A stretch of DNA of 40,332 nt from Hofstenia miamia. Taxonomy: Eukaryota; Xenacoelomorpha; Acoela. The stretch spans positions 203,897 to 244,228 of the forward strand of contig SCFE01000069.1 in NCBI GenBank assembly GCA_004352715.1, in the 5' to 3' direction. Numbering within the stretch: the stretch's first letter is position 1; each line of letters starts with the position of its first letter. The position numbers were made by a program, and so were the translations under genes. Shown in pieces: positions 20,602 through 32,820 of this stretch. The notes beneath the pieces are model-generated. The model searched no databases. It saw only the letters and a list, made by a program, of their open reading frames with translations, and was not told the DNA's origin.

Positions 20602-22261
20602 TTAACCCTCAAATGACAAATATTTCTGTATTTGGTTAGTGTTAATTTTCAGTGCTTGATTTTACTCTATTTAGTGTAATAGAGAGAAATGGGATTGTTA
20701 TAATTAAATAATTGTGGTATTTATAAATCAAATTTATAATTTAGCTCTAACCTGGATACATTAATACCTTAAAAACACTGTGTTTTTAGAGCCTTACTTG
20801 GTATATTTAAATTTACTATGTATTTCAGTCTTTTGCATGAGAACAAGTTTCGAAAAAATTTTAAAAAAATTATTTTTGCACTAGAAGTAATTGAACTACA
20901 TTAAAAGCTTGTAAACTGAAATCAAACTACTACTTTCTCTTAAACATTGATGCTTATCTGCCAATTTGTATGTAAATGTATCTCGCATTTCTGTTTTTTT
21001 GTAAAACTAAAAGACAGTACAATCTATTTCCTACAGTATTGACAAACAATCATGAAATGTTCTGAACAAATGTTTTGTTGACAGATTGAACATATAGATT
21101 TTGTTTTTCTATCATATTCTCGTGCGCAGACAACACAGCGCCTTTTCACTGCTCTGGATGACAACACAAGTATTAGTTCTTGTGTAGCAGAAGTTGCTGA
21201 GGGAAGAGATATTAGTGTCGTGCCTGCCAAGTGCAATAAGAAACAGTCGACGCTTGTGTGACTTTCCAAAATTGCAATATGGAAAAACTACAGTGTGAAG
21301 AATAAATCCATTCAAGCATGCAAAAATCAACAATATTGCAGAAAACTGCGACATGCCATCTGCGAGCCTTGTACTTTACACTATAAAAACTAAATTTTTG
21401 ATCAATGATGTCGACACCTCCCTTTGTTTTATTAGAATCGATTGTTGCAAGGGGTTTTTTCTTTGTTGTCTCACCCACAGAAGACGTGCCATGTTGTGAT
21501 GACGGAAGAATAACTTTTTGATTGGTTTTTGCTTTGTATGAGACAATTTGAATGCTGTCTTTTTCTGAATAAATGAATGTTGATTGGAACAATTGCTTCG
21601 CTTGATGTCCACAAAGTTCATATGGTACTTCACGCCAATGTGGTCTAATAGTTCCCAGGAGTGTGATGTTATGGGTTAGAAGAGATCTAGCCAATCTCAA
21701 GTTCGTAAAGAAGTTGTCTGTAGTTACTCCAATGCTTGAGCCCTTAACTCCACTAACAAGTTGCAAAACAACATGCTCACCAAGAAATGCTTCAAACTGT
21801 TCTTTGGATATTTTCTTCCACTCATCTTCATGGACTCGCTGAGCCTCTCTATTCGTTTCTATAATGATAGTAGCAATCATTTCATCATCAAAAATCAATT
21901 TGAAAACTGACGACTCATCAGTAACTCTCGACTTGACACAAAAAGTTAAGTCTGGCCGCACTTTGAGTACATTTCTTGCAGGACATTGACCAGTGGAGAG
22001 AGGTGGATAACATTTCCAATATTAATTGGAGGGACTAATAAGAATGTTCTCAGAATTAATCACATCAATAGTTAGTGCATCCCTATTTGATTCTTCATAC
22101 TCTATGTCATCTTCACCTAAATGCGGGGTTTCAATAGAAGATTGAATGCTTTCATCCTGCCCCGATTTCTCGCTGTTTGAGGATTGAGAGACGCTATCAT
22201 CTGTATCATCTTCAAGTAACATCACAGCACAAGCTTTTGCTAATCTCGGGATCCGATACAT
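20602..22261 (-). mobile_element. Decayed piggyBac element
   Basis: A piggyBac-type transposase relic fills the minus strand. TTAACCCTCAAATG at 20602 starts with the TTAA target tetranucleotide followed by CCC, as piggyBac ends often do, and lies on the transposase 3' side. No matching TTAA end was found on the other side, so only one terminus is proposed. Confidence 0.6.
21024..22261 (-). pseudogene. piggyBac transposase pseudogene with internal deletion
   Basis: N-terminal acidic region (22022-22261; SVSQSSNSEKSGQDES, LGEDDIEYEES). The next frame (21212-21961) joins the start of the DDE domain (VFKLIFDDEMIATIIIETNR, then WKKISKEQFEAFLG) directly to its late part (TTDNFFTNLRLARSLL, then KTKGGVDIIDQKFSFYSVKY). 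About 200 residues, including the first catalytic Asp, are missing without loss of frame. The TDN Asp and the two Asp of GVDIIDQ are kept. After ARRWHVAVFCNIVDF frameshifts follow: LNGFILHTVVF and SHKRRLFLIALG are in another frame. The C-terminal cysteine-rich zinc-binding domain (CVVCAREYDRKTKSICSICQ, ending CQYC) is in a third. It cannot transpose as it stands. Confidence 0.85.
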
Positions 22262-25200
22262 AATAAACTAAAAAATAAATACTACCAATGTTGCATAAGA
22301 ACACGCGAGCTTATAATAGTAATAAAGTAAATAGTGCAAATTAAATAGCACTCAGAATTGATCATGTGATGGTTGTGCTAACCATCTTTCAAGGGCATAA
22401 GAATTTATTGCAAAACAGGCTGTATAATTCAGAGATGGAAGTGGGCAGATTTTTATGACCAGCTCTGCCCAGCACTACAGACTTGGTGCCCCGCCCCCAT
22501 TTCCAAGTGTTGACATCTGTCGTATATTGCCCCAAGCCTTATGTTGTACAGTTCCAAATTGCCCCACTAAAAAAAGTTCTCACTCCAAAACTACTTGTGA
22601 TATCTTATTGCTCCATATTTGTTGGATGACAATTTTCATTGTACTGCTAAATATTTTGAATCCTTACTGCTTAGAAAATACAGAATCATTTTTTTCAAAT
22701 GCCATCTCTACTATTACTGCCAATAGGAACCTAATAACAATATAGATATTGAAATTATTATTAATATCCAAATAAATAGTTTGCTATTTTAAAATTTCCC
22801 TTTGTAACTAAAATGTTGCTAGGTTGCAGTTTCAATTTTTGGATGTTTTATTCGTTTTGACAATGCCAAATAACAACAGAAATTTTGCAGGCATTTTTGT
22901 ATTACAAATTGATTGTAGAATTTTTAATTTTTTTATATAATTATTTATTTCTCAATAAAATTTAAATGAACTTACTGCTTATAAGTTCATGTAAATCAAC
23001 GTTTGCGAATTTGTTAGAATAAATTTCAGGTTTGCATAATGAAATGCAATTCTTGCCATTTCCATTCCATTTCCCACAACCATCTTCAAAACATTTCCAA
23101 GTGTTCCATTCATTTATAAATCTGTCCATAACTCTTAGAGCTTGTGCTTAGGGCTCCCGGCGACGAGGATCTTACTGGTTTTAGATCCATTCAGTCCCAT
23201 TGGGTTTGCACCCATCTCAATCCCATGAAATTTTTTTTTGCGATAGTCTATTGGTATGCATGCCATATATTTTGATCAAAATATGAAGCATTGAGGTGTG
23301 TTCTGAAATCGGTCGTTCCAGGTTTTTGGTCACATGTTAGTAGCAATTTCATGTGATTGACATAGGAAGAATTTAGGTTCATTTAATAATCTGAGAATTA
23401 TTATCTTCAATTTCGCGCGTATGAAATTTTCTATGTTAATACATTAGTGAGACAATGAAATTATAAATTCTGACGTTTCTTTATCATCTAGAAAAGCATC
23501 TATGATCAATAACTGTGAGGAAGGTTTTGTCTGACATTTCACTTTGCATAATATGTTGTTGATGTCTTAAAGAACTTGCAAGGATTTTTAAAAATTTTAT
23601 TCCCGACGTCGATTTTTCAATATAAAAATAGAAAGTGTGTATTTCAAACACATTTTACACCAAAACCTATTAATGTATAAATCGCGCTATTTCCCTTTGT
23701 TGTAAAGCATTTAATGAACTTGCAAATTGAATTATCCCACAACACTTATTTTGAAGCAAATCAATTTAGTTTTCCTCCACTTAGTGGTGTGCAATTAAAA
23801 TGATTCAAATCATCTTGAGATGAGCCAGTAAATCCCATTTGCATGAATGTTGCCATTCGCTAAATTGATTACAATGTGAATAGAGATTGTCATTCAGTTA
23901 AGACACAGTCAGTAATTGCTTTGTTTAATACTACTAAAGTACTGATTCACAAAACTTTGTAATGCTTTTAATTTTGGCCTCAGGTAAAGCTGTTTCAATT
24001 TCATATCTAATAATTATTTCTGTTAATTTAGTTCCAGTTGAATTTAAAATTGAATTATAATTAAATAATTTAAATATATGCATGACGATGTTCAGTCTTT
24101 AAACGTGAAAGCTAGAATTGGTTTAACTGTGGGTTATTTAAGCAATATATTTTGAGATTAACCATATTTTGTCTTTCTACTCCATTTGCTTTGCATAATT
24201 CAAATGAAAATAGATTGAATTATCCTAGCATTACCATATGTAATGCTAACATATTTGGCCACATTGCAAAAATAAATTTTCAAATTGTATAATTTTTCTA
24301 TTGTATAATTTGACTACTTAATATTCCTGTTCCAATTTTCAATTATGTGTAACTGCATGATGACTGCAATTAGAGCAATTTTCAAAGAAAAAAATGTTAA
24401 ATAAAAAAATCAGGATTATTCAGGTTAATGCAGATTGTGACTATTCCTAAACAACTTTAAATATATTTGAATACATTTAGAGTGTTTTGAACATTTTCTA
24501 TAAAGTTGAAATTGTTTTTCTAGAAATTAAATTGCATTAAATTTTTATTAAATTTCCATTCCATAAAATGATTTCCATTTGCATTGCATTTCCATTTCCC
24601 AAATTTGTAAATGGAGTGGAATGAAAATTTTGATTACCATATACAACCCTGGATAGTATGCTGCGATCTGCAGCAAGAAATGAATCAATAATAATAGATA
24701 TTAGCAACTGAGCTCAAATTATGGTTTTCTTTATAAATTTAATAGAATTGTTTGGAATACGCACATTGTGATATGTATTCATTAGCTGTTTTGTTTGAGA
24801 ATTACTTGCTTATCTATCCCAGTTATTGAATCTCTAAATTTTTTAAAGAATAAAATAAAATTCAAATTTTCTTTAATAATTGTATAACAAAAATATTTCT
24901 CTAAAATGTAATCGAACAGCACCATTGAGAGTTCAACGTAATGTAATTCATAATTACTTCTATGAATGCTAAGCTACTTTTTAAAATATCAAAGCACTAT
25001 ACAAACACCAATTATCTCAATGACAGTATAACATAAACAATACTACGTGCAGATAATGAGCAAAATCTCAGAAATTATAAATGACAAACTTTAAGATGTT
25101 AATTAACATCGACATTCCATTAGAACAGTGAAAGTATACAATTTTGTATTTATACATTATAAATTATAGGTTTATCCAATATTTCTTGGTATATATGATA

Positions 25201-26515
25201 TAACCATGTGCTAATAAATTTGCCCATACATACTTAAATTGAATATTTTTATTTTAAATATGTCTAAAAACAATTTTAGAAGCAACATAGAAAAGTATAC
25301 TGTCAAATAATTTTTTAGTTGTTTTTGAATAATATACTCACTTAGGGGCAAAATTTTGCATATATTATTCTGATAATGACTTGAATATTCAAAACTTTAA
25401 TTAAGTAATTTATATTTGAATTGAAAAGCTGCAATAGAAGTATAAAGATATTCTGTATAAAAGTTATTCAAGAAAAATTTTAAGTTCTTTGACATAAATT
25501 GTATACAAGTTCAAATTTGATAGACTAGAGCCCTGATTGCTAAAACCCGAAAACTTAAAATGATCTGGACTTGTCAACTGTTTTTTGATTTAAAAGAACT
25601 GTAGCAGGAATTAATAAATAAATTGGTCACCCAGCAGTAATTACAGGTGTTTAAAGTATTACATTGGTGATGAACTTTTATAAAACCTTTGGATGTCGCA
25701 ATAACTAATTGGATAGAGATACTTATTTCACTAATTGCCAACTGAAACCTACCCTGATTTTAGAATTTCATAACAATAAATCTAATATTAAATGAATAAA
25801 ATAATTATTTCATTAAAATATCAAATTTTAAAATTATTGATATTTCTTACATTTATAGGTGATACATTTTTAGCAAAATCCAAGTTAAGGCTAACATAGT
25901 TTATTCAATAAAATGTTACAAAATGCAAAATTATAATATAATTTTGAAGAGTTGTCACATAGGAGCATATCATCCTCAAGTTTCACTATGTGATTCGAAA
26001 GAAAATTTGTCTTTGAAGAAAAAACGTTGATATAGCATTATTTACATTGATAGAATTGAACGTGGAAAAAGAGATACATGTAACTTCGAAAATTTCTCTG
26101 GACGGAAATGAAAGTTCTCCTCTGTTTATCATTTCAACGAAATTTGAATATGATACAATGAGTGTTGGTCCATTTAAATCAAAAATTTTCTTTTGTTAAA
26201 CACTTTTTTGAAAATGTCATCGACACTTGAAACAAAGAAATAAAACCTTTGATATGAAGCAGTTTCTCATTAGGTGCATGATTTCATAGAGTTTAGCTGA
26301 AGATCTTGATAAAGCTTTCTACATGGACTTACTGCTAAATTGTCAAATGAAAACAGCAAAGGTAAATCTGGCATCAAAAATATTATTTGTTTTTTCTAGT
26401 ACTATACTTTTTAATTTTCCACTGTTAAGTTGTTCATAGATATAAGCAAAATCAACCAAAATCATATCCTATTATGAACAAAATATTGAAACATATATAT
26501 ATATATATATATATA
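22262..26515. other. Long stretch without a supportable gene
   Basis: AT-rich, with only short open frames of no recognisable content (for example 22455-22745). Two isolated hAT-like termini are visible: CAGAGATGGAAGTGGGCAG starting at 22430, and an inverted CAGGGTTGTATATGG ending at 24651. Clusters of ATTTCCATTCC-like motifs lie near 23055-23115 and 24545-24615, probably subterminal repeats of the latter. Near 23155-23235 there is a GC-richer tract with CCCAT and GGATC words, also repeat-like. Confidence 0.45.
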
Positions 26516-26587
26516 NNNNNNNNNNNNNNNNNNNNNNNNNNNNNNNNNNNNNNNNNNNNNNNNNNNNNNNNNNNNNNNNNNNNNNNN

Positions 26588-26618
<31 letters not shown>
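26496..26618. repeat. TA microsatellite with gap
   Basis: TA runs flank the N gap 26516-26587. Open frames of Ile-Tyr repeats across it are not genes. Confidence 0.95.
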
Positions 26619-26620
<2 letters not shown>

Positions 26621-26762
26621 CTACATTTGGTACAAATATATACATCTGTTGAATGACTGGTGCAATACATTTGAGTTTCAGGAAAATTCTACATTTACAA
26701 ACTTTTTGCGCCGCATTGCAGTTTCAATACATACACACTTACACATGCATCGTAACATATAT

Positions 26763-26768
26763 TTTATT
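26763..26768 (-). promoter_or_regulatory. Candidate polyadenylation signal of the GPCR gene
   Basis: TTTATT on the plus strand gives minus-strand AATAAA about 160 nt after the GPCR stop codon. Confidence 0.4.
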
Positions 26769-26929
26769 ATTTGTTAAAATAATTAAATATTTTAAAATGT
26801 GAAAGAAAAAGTATTAATATAATTAAATTGTTAAGAATGTGATAGTTTCTTGTTGGTATATTTTATGCTTAATTGAATTTAGCTGATACGTTAATATTAT
26901 TCTCATTGCAGACATTTTTTCAGATCAAA

Positions 26930-29900
26930 TTAAGAATGGAACTTTTTTAATGACTTTGAGGCGAAAATATATGTTACTGCGGCTCTAAAGTCGGAATCAA
27001 TTAAAGGGTAAATAAAAATGTTCACTAAAAGATTAATCATTCCAAGTGCAGTCAGTATTTTCTGAGTTAAACTGTCAAAACTCCAAAGTTGAAGATCAAA
27101 CACAGGAACTAAGATAAGAAATTGAAGCTTAGAAGGAAATGTCGTAATAATAAAGATAAACGTCACTACAAACAACAGCTTTGTTACTTTCGCTTGCGCT
27201 TTAGACATGACTCTTACTCCAGTGAGTTTTCCTAAATACATTGTAAATTTTTTAAATATTAAGTGAAATGTCGAATTCAATAAAAAAATTTTGTAAATTT
27301 ATAGTGAAAAAATAGATACAATTTAACTAAGGTCTTGCAAGTGTATGATTATCAAGCCATGAAAGTCAAGAATAATACATGAAATTTAAGATATTCAAAC
27401 TAATAATTTTAAGAGTTTTTTCATTATACAAGACTTCCTCTGTTAGTAATACAATTTAATGCTTATAGTTTTTAATTGAGATACATGTAAATGCTTCTTT
27501 TAGAAACCGATCGCTTATGTCAAATATGTGTAATAATTTTGGCGACTGTAAAAGAAACGCTACAAATATTAAAAAAGTAAGACATGCTATTAATTTAGTT
27601 GCTGTTAACACAAAATCTTGTATTCTGAAAATGTTTAAGTTTCTATAAAAAAGGTTACATTTTGTATAAGAAAATATTTGTGTTTACTAAGAACCCTGAT
27701 TTGTGGAGAATCATTTAACAATTTTTAGTTAATCGAGATATATTCCAACTAGTTCAATACTGTAAAAGCACGTCAAAACCTACCGGACTTTTGTTTGAAG
27801 ATACGACGAGAGATATGTACGGCAATCCAGGAATAGCAAAACAGTGGCAAAGATAACTGCATTACCATGTAATCAAAGGCGTTCATGATGCCTGCATAAA
27901 CATTCTGCCAATTTTGAGTGCAATAGTTGTCAATGATTATCAATGAAAAATGATTTTTCAGGGAAAAGATACAAGTGCTGTATAGCCAAGGAGTTATCAC
28001 AAATATATAGCATAGCTTTGGTCCAAAATTCAGTTTGTAGAACATCGGAAATTGTATTGCCATTAATCTTTCAATTGATATGGCACTGATAATTATAGCG
28101 GAATTTGCAAATGCCTAAGTATGAATAAATGATTAATTTCATATATTGCTTATAATATATATATATATATATAAGCCTATTAGACATTGAAACCTGCAAA
28201 TCTTACAATTTTTTAATTTAAAATTTCAAAATTAAGTAAATTAATATTTTTCTATTTCAAAAATTTATTCTGCTAATTTGGACCTTTTTATATATTAAAA
28301 AAATTCTTAAATTTGGGAATTTTATGAATTTTAAATTTTGAAAATTTAATTTACATGCGTTTAATATACGTAATATAATTTTTAGCAAAATAAAAATTCA
28401 AGAAAGGATTTCAAAATGCTTTTTTTATTTAGTGAATCTAAGTACAATAACCAGGGGCGGCAACAGTATCCGTTAATGTAACAGCAAAACGTATGCTGTT
28501 AACAGCTAATAAAATTGGTTGGTTTGAACCAACAATGCACTTTCATGCTATATTTTGCTGTTCTTAAGTGTGTTATTAATGTTTGTGCATTATAGTGTAC
28601 ATAGTTCATTATTTGATTTTACTATGTTATATTGCAATGCTTCAATTGAAAATATTGGATATCATATTGGTGTACTCACTAAAAGGAGCTGTTCTGATAA
28701 TGATAATGTTGCATCATTTGTTTCCCATCTTAAAAATTGGTGATGAAATTAATTTTACTTTGTAACTAGTAACAGTAGTAACAATAAAAGAGAGGGACAT
28801 TTTTCTTAAAAAGTTAACTTCACTTGTTTTAGTAGCTTTAATTATTTTTACTTTTTCTAACTTTTATCTTTAATTTCCGAATAACGTAATGTTAGCTATC
28901 TGTGTTAAGTTAGGTTCCTTAATTTTATCTTCAAATACGTGTTTATTTGTTCCAATCTGAATTCAAATTTTTTGTATTAGGTAAATTAAAAAGAAATGAA
29001 TTTTAAAATTTTGAATTCATTGAATTTTTTTGTCTGATTTTTATTCGCACTGGTCAAAAGCAGCAACAAATCTAAAAATGCATTGTACACATTTGAATGA
29101 TATGTAAACAAAGAAAAATTCAAATTTGTTTTTCAAATCTGAATATGAATCTTAAGATTTGCATTATCCTAGTATAAATTTGGTAGGGTCCAGACCCAGA
29201 CATTGTTGCATGCAGGCTTGAATATGGTTCTCAAAGACACTAAACAACAACAAATTCCGTATTTTTAAATATATCAAAAAAATTTTTGTGTTGTATATTT
29301 TGAAAAAAACTGTTTCTTAAATTGCCTGCAAAACTGTTTGCTGTTAATGTTAATTTGTCACCACTGATAATAACGAATAAAGTTTTACTTGCAATCATCA
29401 GATCAAAAATTTTTGGTGACAGAAAGTGCCCCTAACGGATCAGCATTGGCCGCTAGTATTGCTTATTTTCCATATATATATATATATATATGAAAAAATT
29501 CAGAAAACCGTTTTTGTAAATTTCGTAGCCATCTAACGGACAACTTTATCTCTAATTTGAACATTTTAACCTAACAGAAAATGCTTTGTAGGAACTAATT
29601 ATAAGCAATCTCTTATCTATGCGAGGAAAACTGTTACAGTAAATATTATCGTTTTGCAAAATGTATCAATAATAAACTTAGAAGTTCTTATAAGCATTTT
29701 CTATACAGTGGATTTTCTGACGGGGACATGCTAGCCATCACCCAAAGCGAGGCAACGTTCCGCGAAAATATTTGAAAATATTGAGAAAAGAGATTATAAA
29801 TTTTCCATTTTTTTACTGAAAATTTTTTTATTTAGCCAGTCAAAATCACTTTTGAAAACAAGACAGGGGGACCTTTCACCATTTCCCCCTGCGTACGCCA

Positions 29901-31127
29901 CTGGATGTAAGGTATTTCGACATCTACCAAACCGTTCATCCTATTTAAAACATTTGAATTACTAGATGAACTTGTCGAATGAATATAAAACAATTTTTTG
30001 TTGTAAACCTGCATTGAGCTATATAGTGCACAGCATCTAATTTCTATGACAATCGTTTTCAAAGAAACTGTCTACAATAAAAAGTTTAAGACCTTTAAAT
30101 TGCAATGTTTACGTAATGTCGCTTTGAACCTCAAAGCATTTAAAACAGTCTATTTACACTATAATTTTAGGCTATTTTAACATACTGTATTTTAAGTGTC
30201 GACAGCAAATAATTGAGAAGTGCTAGCACTATAGTTAGCACCTTAAAATTTTCGGAAGGAATCAAACTGCAACATTTTCTGCACCATTTTTTAATAATCG
30301 TCTCTACAAGGTGAGCATCATACATTTTATCCGAATTTCGACCTGTATAAGGTATTTGCATCTTCAATTAAAAGGTCTGAGAAACCTACAATTTAACTCC
30401 TACGAATGAGGTAATAAATGCATTTCGCCAGGCAAATGCTCCTTTCTCGGGACCTATCTTTGCAAATTTAAATATTTTTTAATGGCCTTTGTATTATTAG
30501 GTTTAAGCAAAAAATGAGGTATAACTAAAGGCAATTAAAAAATCAAGCAGGAAACTTACAGTTTTTGCTCACTAATAATGCAAGAAAAACAGTAAACTTA
30601 TATGGTAAAATGCTATGTTAGTCTACATTTGCAAATTCGAATTTTCTCTTTGAGGACTTTTTAGGAATAGTTTACATGTATTAAGATAGGCAAAATTTTC
30701 GTTATCTTGCAGTTGAAATGCATTTTAGATTTCACTTTTCGAGTGCACAAATTTCTTCATATGTATATGTATATATATATAAGATATATAAATGTATATA
30801 ATAAGCAAAGTCATGACTCACAGCAAACAACGGATTTTGGGACTTCATTACGCAAGTGATTTTCGAAAGCAAGAAGTTCTTCGAAATGGGTCCAGTGTAG
30901 GTATTCAGAGGAGGAACTAAAGTGTTGACAACCATTAACAGCGATGCCAAGCAATCGTTGACTGCCAAATTCCCAATGAAAATGTAGTGATTATTTTTCA
31001 ATGAAGTGGTGACCGTTAAGACATACACAATAAATGCGTTGGAAAGAATACCAAAAACCCCAACAGAAGAATTGAACACGACGATGAACTGATCAAATGC
31101 ACTTACTTTTCCTTCAGATGAATTCAT
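26930..31127 (-). CDS. Class A (rhodopsin-like) G protein-coupled receptor, three exons
   Basis: Seven-helix plasma-membrane receptor; ligand unknown. Minus-strand exons: 31127-30822, 28114-27784, 27231-26930. Junctions are GCT|GTGAGT to AG|GCA (phase 0) and TCCG|GTAGGT to AG|GA (phase 1), giving 312 residues and a clean stop. The N-terminus has a glycosylation site (MNSSEGK). TM1 GILSNAFIVYV (N30); TM2 NLAVNDCLASLL (D58); Cys92 before TM3 pairs with Cys167 in loop 2; E117-R118 takes the place of DRY; TM5 has SLPLFCYSW; TM6 TTFP replaces CWxP (P245); TM7 NIFIY (N283, Y287) is NPxxY with the Pro replaced. Intracellular loop 3 is short, about 20 residues. The start at 31127 is the last Met before TM1; the frame stays open to 31280. 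The altered switch motifs suggest a lineage-specific receptor. I could not place it in a family. Confidence 0.88.
28452..29366. mobile_element. Small non-autonomous hAT in a GPCR intron
   Basis: Left end CAGGGGCGGCAACAGTA; right end, inverted, CAGTGGTGACAAATTAAC (CAGKGGYGRCAA in common). Subterminal TAATGTAACAGC is mirrored by GCTGTTAATGTTAA. Flanking octamers are ACAATAAC (28444-28451) and ATAATAAC (29367-29374), 7 of 8 equal. At 915 bp, with only a 62-codon unrecognised frame (28555-28743), it has no transposase. It lies in the intron between GPCR exons 1 and 2. Confidence 0.7.
29375..30821. other. GPCR intron 1, remaining part; isolated hAT end
   Basis: No coding exon was seen here. A hAT-like end, inverted CAGTGGCGTACGCAGGGGG, finishes at 29903; no partner with matching flanks was found (CAGTGGATTTTCTGACGGGG at 29707 is similar but the flanking octamers differ). 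A TA microsatellite lies at 29475-29491. Confidence 0.5.
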
Positions 31128-31221
31128 TCGATTTAATGAATGACAAAATTTTGTTTGAATATAAATATCTTCAGCTGAAATACTATTGGATAACTTATCC
31201 CAAATCGGTTTTGACTGGTGC

Positions 31222-31449
31222 TTAACATTTTGTTTTTTCGTCAATATTAAGTCCAAGGCAGTTCGACCTATTATAGGCATTGAAAGAAATTGAAGTATTA
31301 GGACATAGCAATATATTTAATGTTCGCATTAAATTACCTAATAGCAAAGTTATAAGTATTGTGTTTCGTTGGTGCAAACACGATTTCCAAGGCAAGTGGG
31401 TTGTCCTGAATGAGATCATTATTGCTATATAATGAGGGAACGAAAACAT
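31222..31449 (-). other. Possible upstream exon of the GPCR transcript
   Basis: A minus-strand open frame of 75 codons ends shortly after a good donor (ATTAG|GTAATT). The acceptor TAATAG|GTCGAA lies within the extended GPCR frame (31280). Splicing them would keep frame into GRTALDLILTKKQ and then the receptor N-terminus. The predicted extension has no signal peptide and no domain I can name with confidence. It may be 5' UTR. Confidence 0.25.
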
Positions 31450-31639
31450 TGCTACAGGTTGCTTGTTGGGGTGCTAAAATATCGGCTTGTACTATGCATG
31501 GTCGACATTGGGAGAAATGTGCTTACCTAAAAGGCAATTTACCATATACAATTTTAGACTTCATAAATCATTCATTGTAAACATAAAAATATGTGGATAT
31601 GTCTTGGTATACATCGGTTAAAAATGTCATCTATACTTT

Positions 31640-31640
31640 G

Positions 31641-31671
<31 letters not shown>

Positions 31672-31679
31672 TATATATA
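31640..31679. repeat. TA microsatellite at the left flank of the mariner-like element
   Basis: A TA/TATA run immediately precedes the CAGGGC terminus; it is the expected kind of target for a TA-inserting element. Confidence 0.85.
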
Positions 31680-31826
31680 CAGGGCTTATCATAAATAACG
31701 CAGTTTTTAAATCGTAAATAATATTGAGTAATGTTAACTAATATTATGTGAGTAGCGTTCAGTATACACATATATGAATGGAATTCATATGCACCCTACT
31801 TAATGCGTGTAATATTGTTTTAGACA

Positions 31827-32554
31827 ATGTCAACTGATCTCGACACCCGCCTTGAACATATGAAGCTCTATTATGGCAATGGTCAGTCTGCAATCACAAC
31901 TCTAAAAGCTTATAAAGCCAAGTATGGAATGAAACATGATCCGTTCTCAGCAACGCCCATATCCCGTCTGATCTCACAATTTGAAGAGACAAAATCATTG
32001 TATGATTCTACTAAATCCGGACGACCAAGTTGAAGAGAAGAACGGAAACCAGCAGTACTGGCATCACTTCAGTGTCATCATCAAATTCAGGAGGTACGCA
32101 TCAATTCCAGATGTTGCAAGACATTCTGGTATTCCTCCTGCTAGTGTTCAAAGAATTCTACAGTAAAATATTGGTATGTACCCATTTCATCACACGATAG
32201 TGCAGCAAATCAAAGAATCTTACAAACTAGTTCGTCTTGAGTTCAGTAACTAGTTACTGGAACTTCAATCGCTATGGCATAGCATTGTTTGGAGTGATGA
32301 AGTCTATTTTTCACTCGACGGAATCGTTAATACGTATAATTGTACGATATGGGGATTCGAAAATCCTCTCAAAGCAGTCATAAAATCCTTGCGTTCGTCA
32401 AAGATCTTAGTTTGGAGAGGGTTTTCGGCGAAATTTAAATTGACGCCAGTGCTTTTTGAAAAGCCGATTAAAGGTGATGATTACAAACATTTGCTAGAGC
32501 ACAATATTTTTCCAGAGTTCAACTACCATCAACAAGTCGATGAATTCATACTTC
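31827..32554 (+). pseudogene. Mariner-like transposase pseudogene, 5' part
   Basis: Starts at ATG 31827. The N-terminal DNA-binding region (YYGNGQSAITTLKAYKAKYG, then LISQFEETKSLYDSTKSGRPS-like wording up to a stop near 32031) is followed, after a frameshift, by RRYASIPDVARHSGIPPASV (second helix-turn-helix) and a stop at 32164. Then come VWSDEVYFSLDG (first catalytic Asp) and IKGDDYKHLLEHNIFPEF. The coding sequence is cut at 32554 by a hAT insertion and resumes at 37309. Stops and frameshifts besides the insertion show it was already decaying or decayed afterwards. Confidence 0.8.
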
Positions 32555-32665
32555 CAGACTTGTCAACAAGCCGGGCTTGAGCAGAGTATTGGATATATAA
32601 CGAGCCGTTTTTAAGAAAAGCAAATTTATACTAATGCTTGTTACTTTGATTATGCAGGTTTTTTA

Positions 32666-32689
32666 GATAAGATAAGATAAGATAAGATA
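32666..32689. repeat. LINE 3'-terminal (GATAA)n tail
   Basis: About five consecutive GATAA units on the plus strand, i.e. TTATC on the LINE strand, directly after its 3' UTR. Confidence 0.8.
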
Positions 32690-32820
32690 TTCTTTATTCA
32701 GATAATATTTTTAATTACAAAACTGGTTATTATCTGAATAGCGTCAAGAATGATAACAAATAACTATATTTACAAAAAAAAAATAGAACTACAAAATCTG
32801 TTCTGTTCAGGCTATGGAAA

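Noticed and set aside
22455-22745. 96-codon plus-strand frame beside the piggyBac relic
   Set aside because: No recognisable motif; it overlaps a hAT-like end and repeat words, and its Cys/Pro-rich start follows from the repeat sequence.
29707-29903. 200-bp mini-hAT between CAGTGGATTTTCTGACGGGG and the inverted end at 29903
   Set aside because: The ends match only in the first six bases and in being G-rich, and the flanking octamers do not agree.
31827-32033. Treating the 68-codon mariner N-terminus as a separate gene
   Set aside because: It lies between the mariner terminal repeats and is clearly the first part of the broken transposase.
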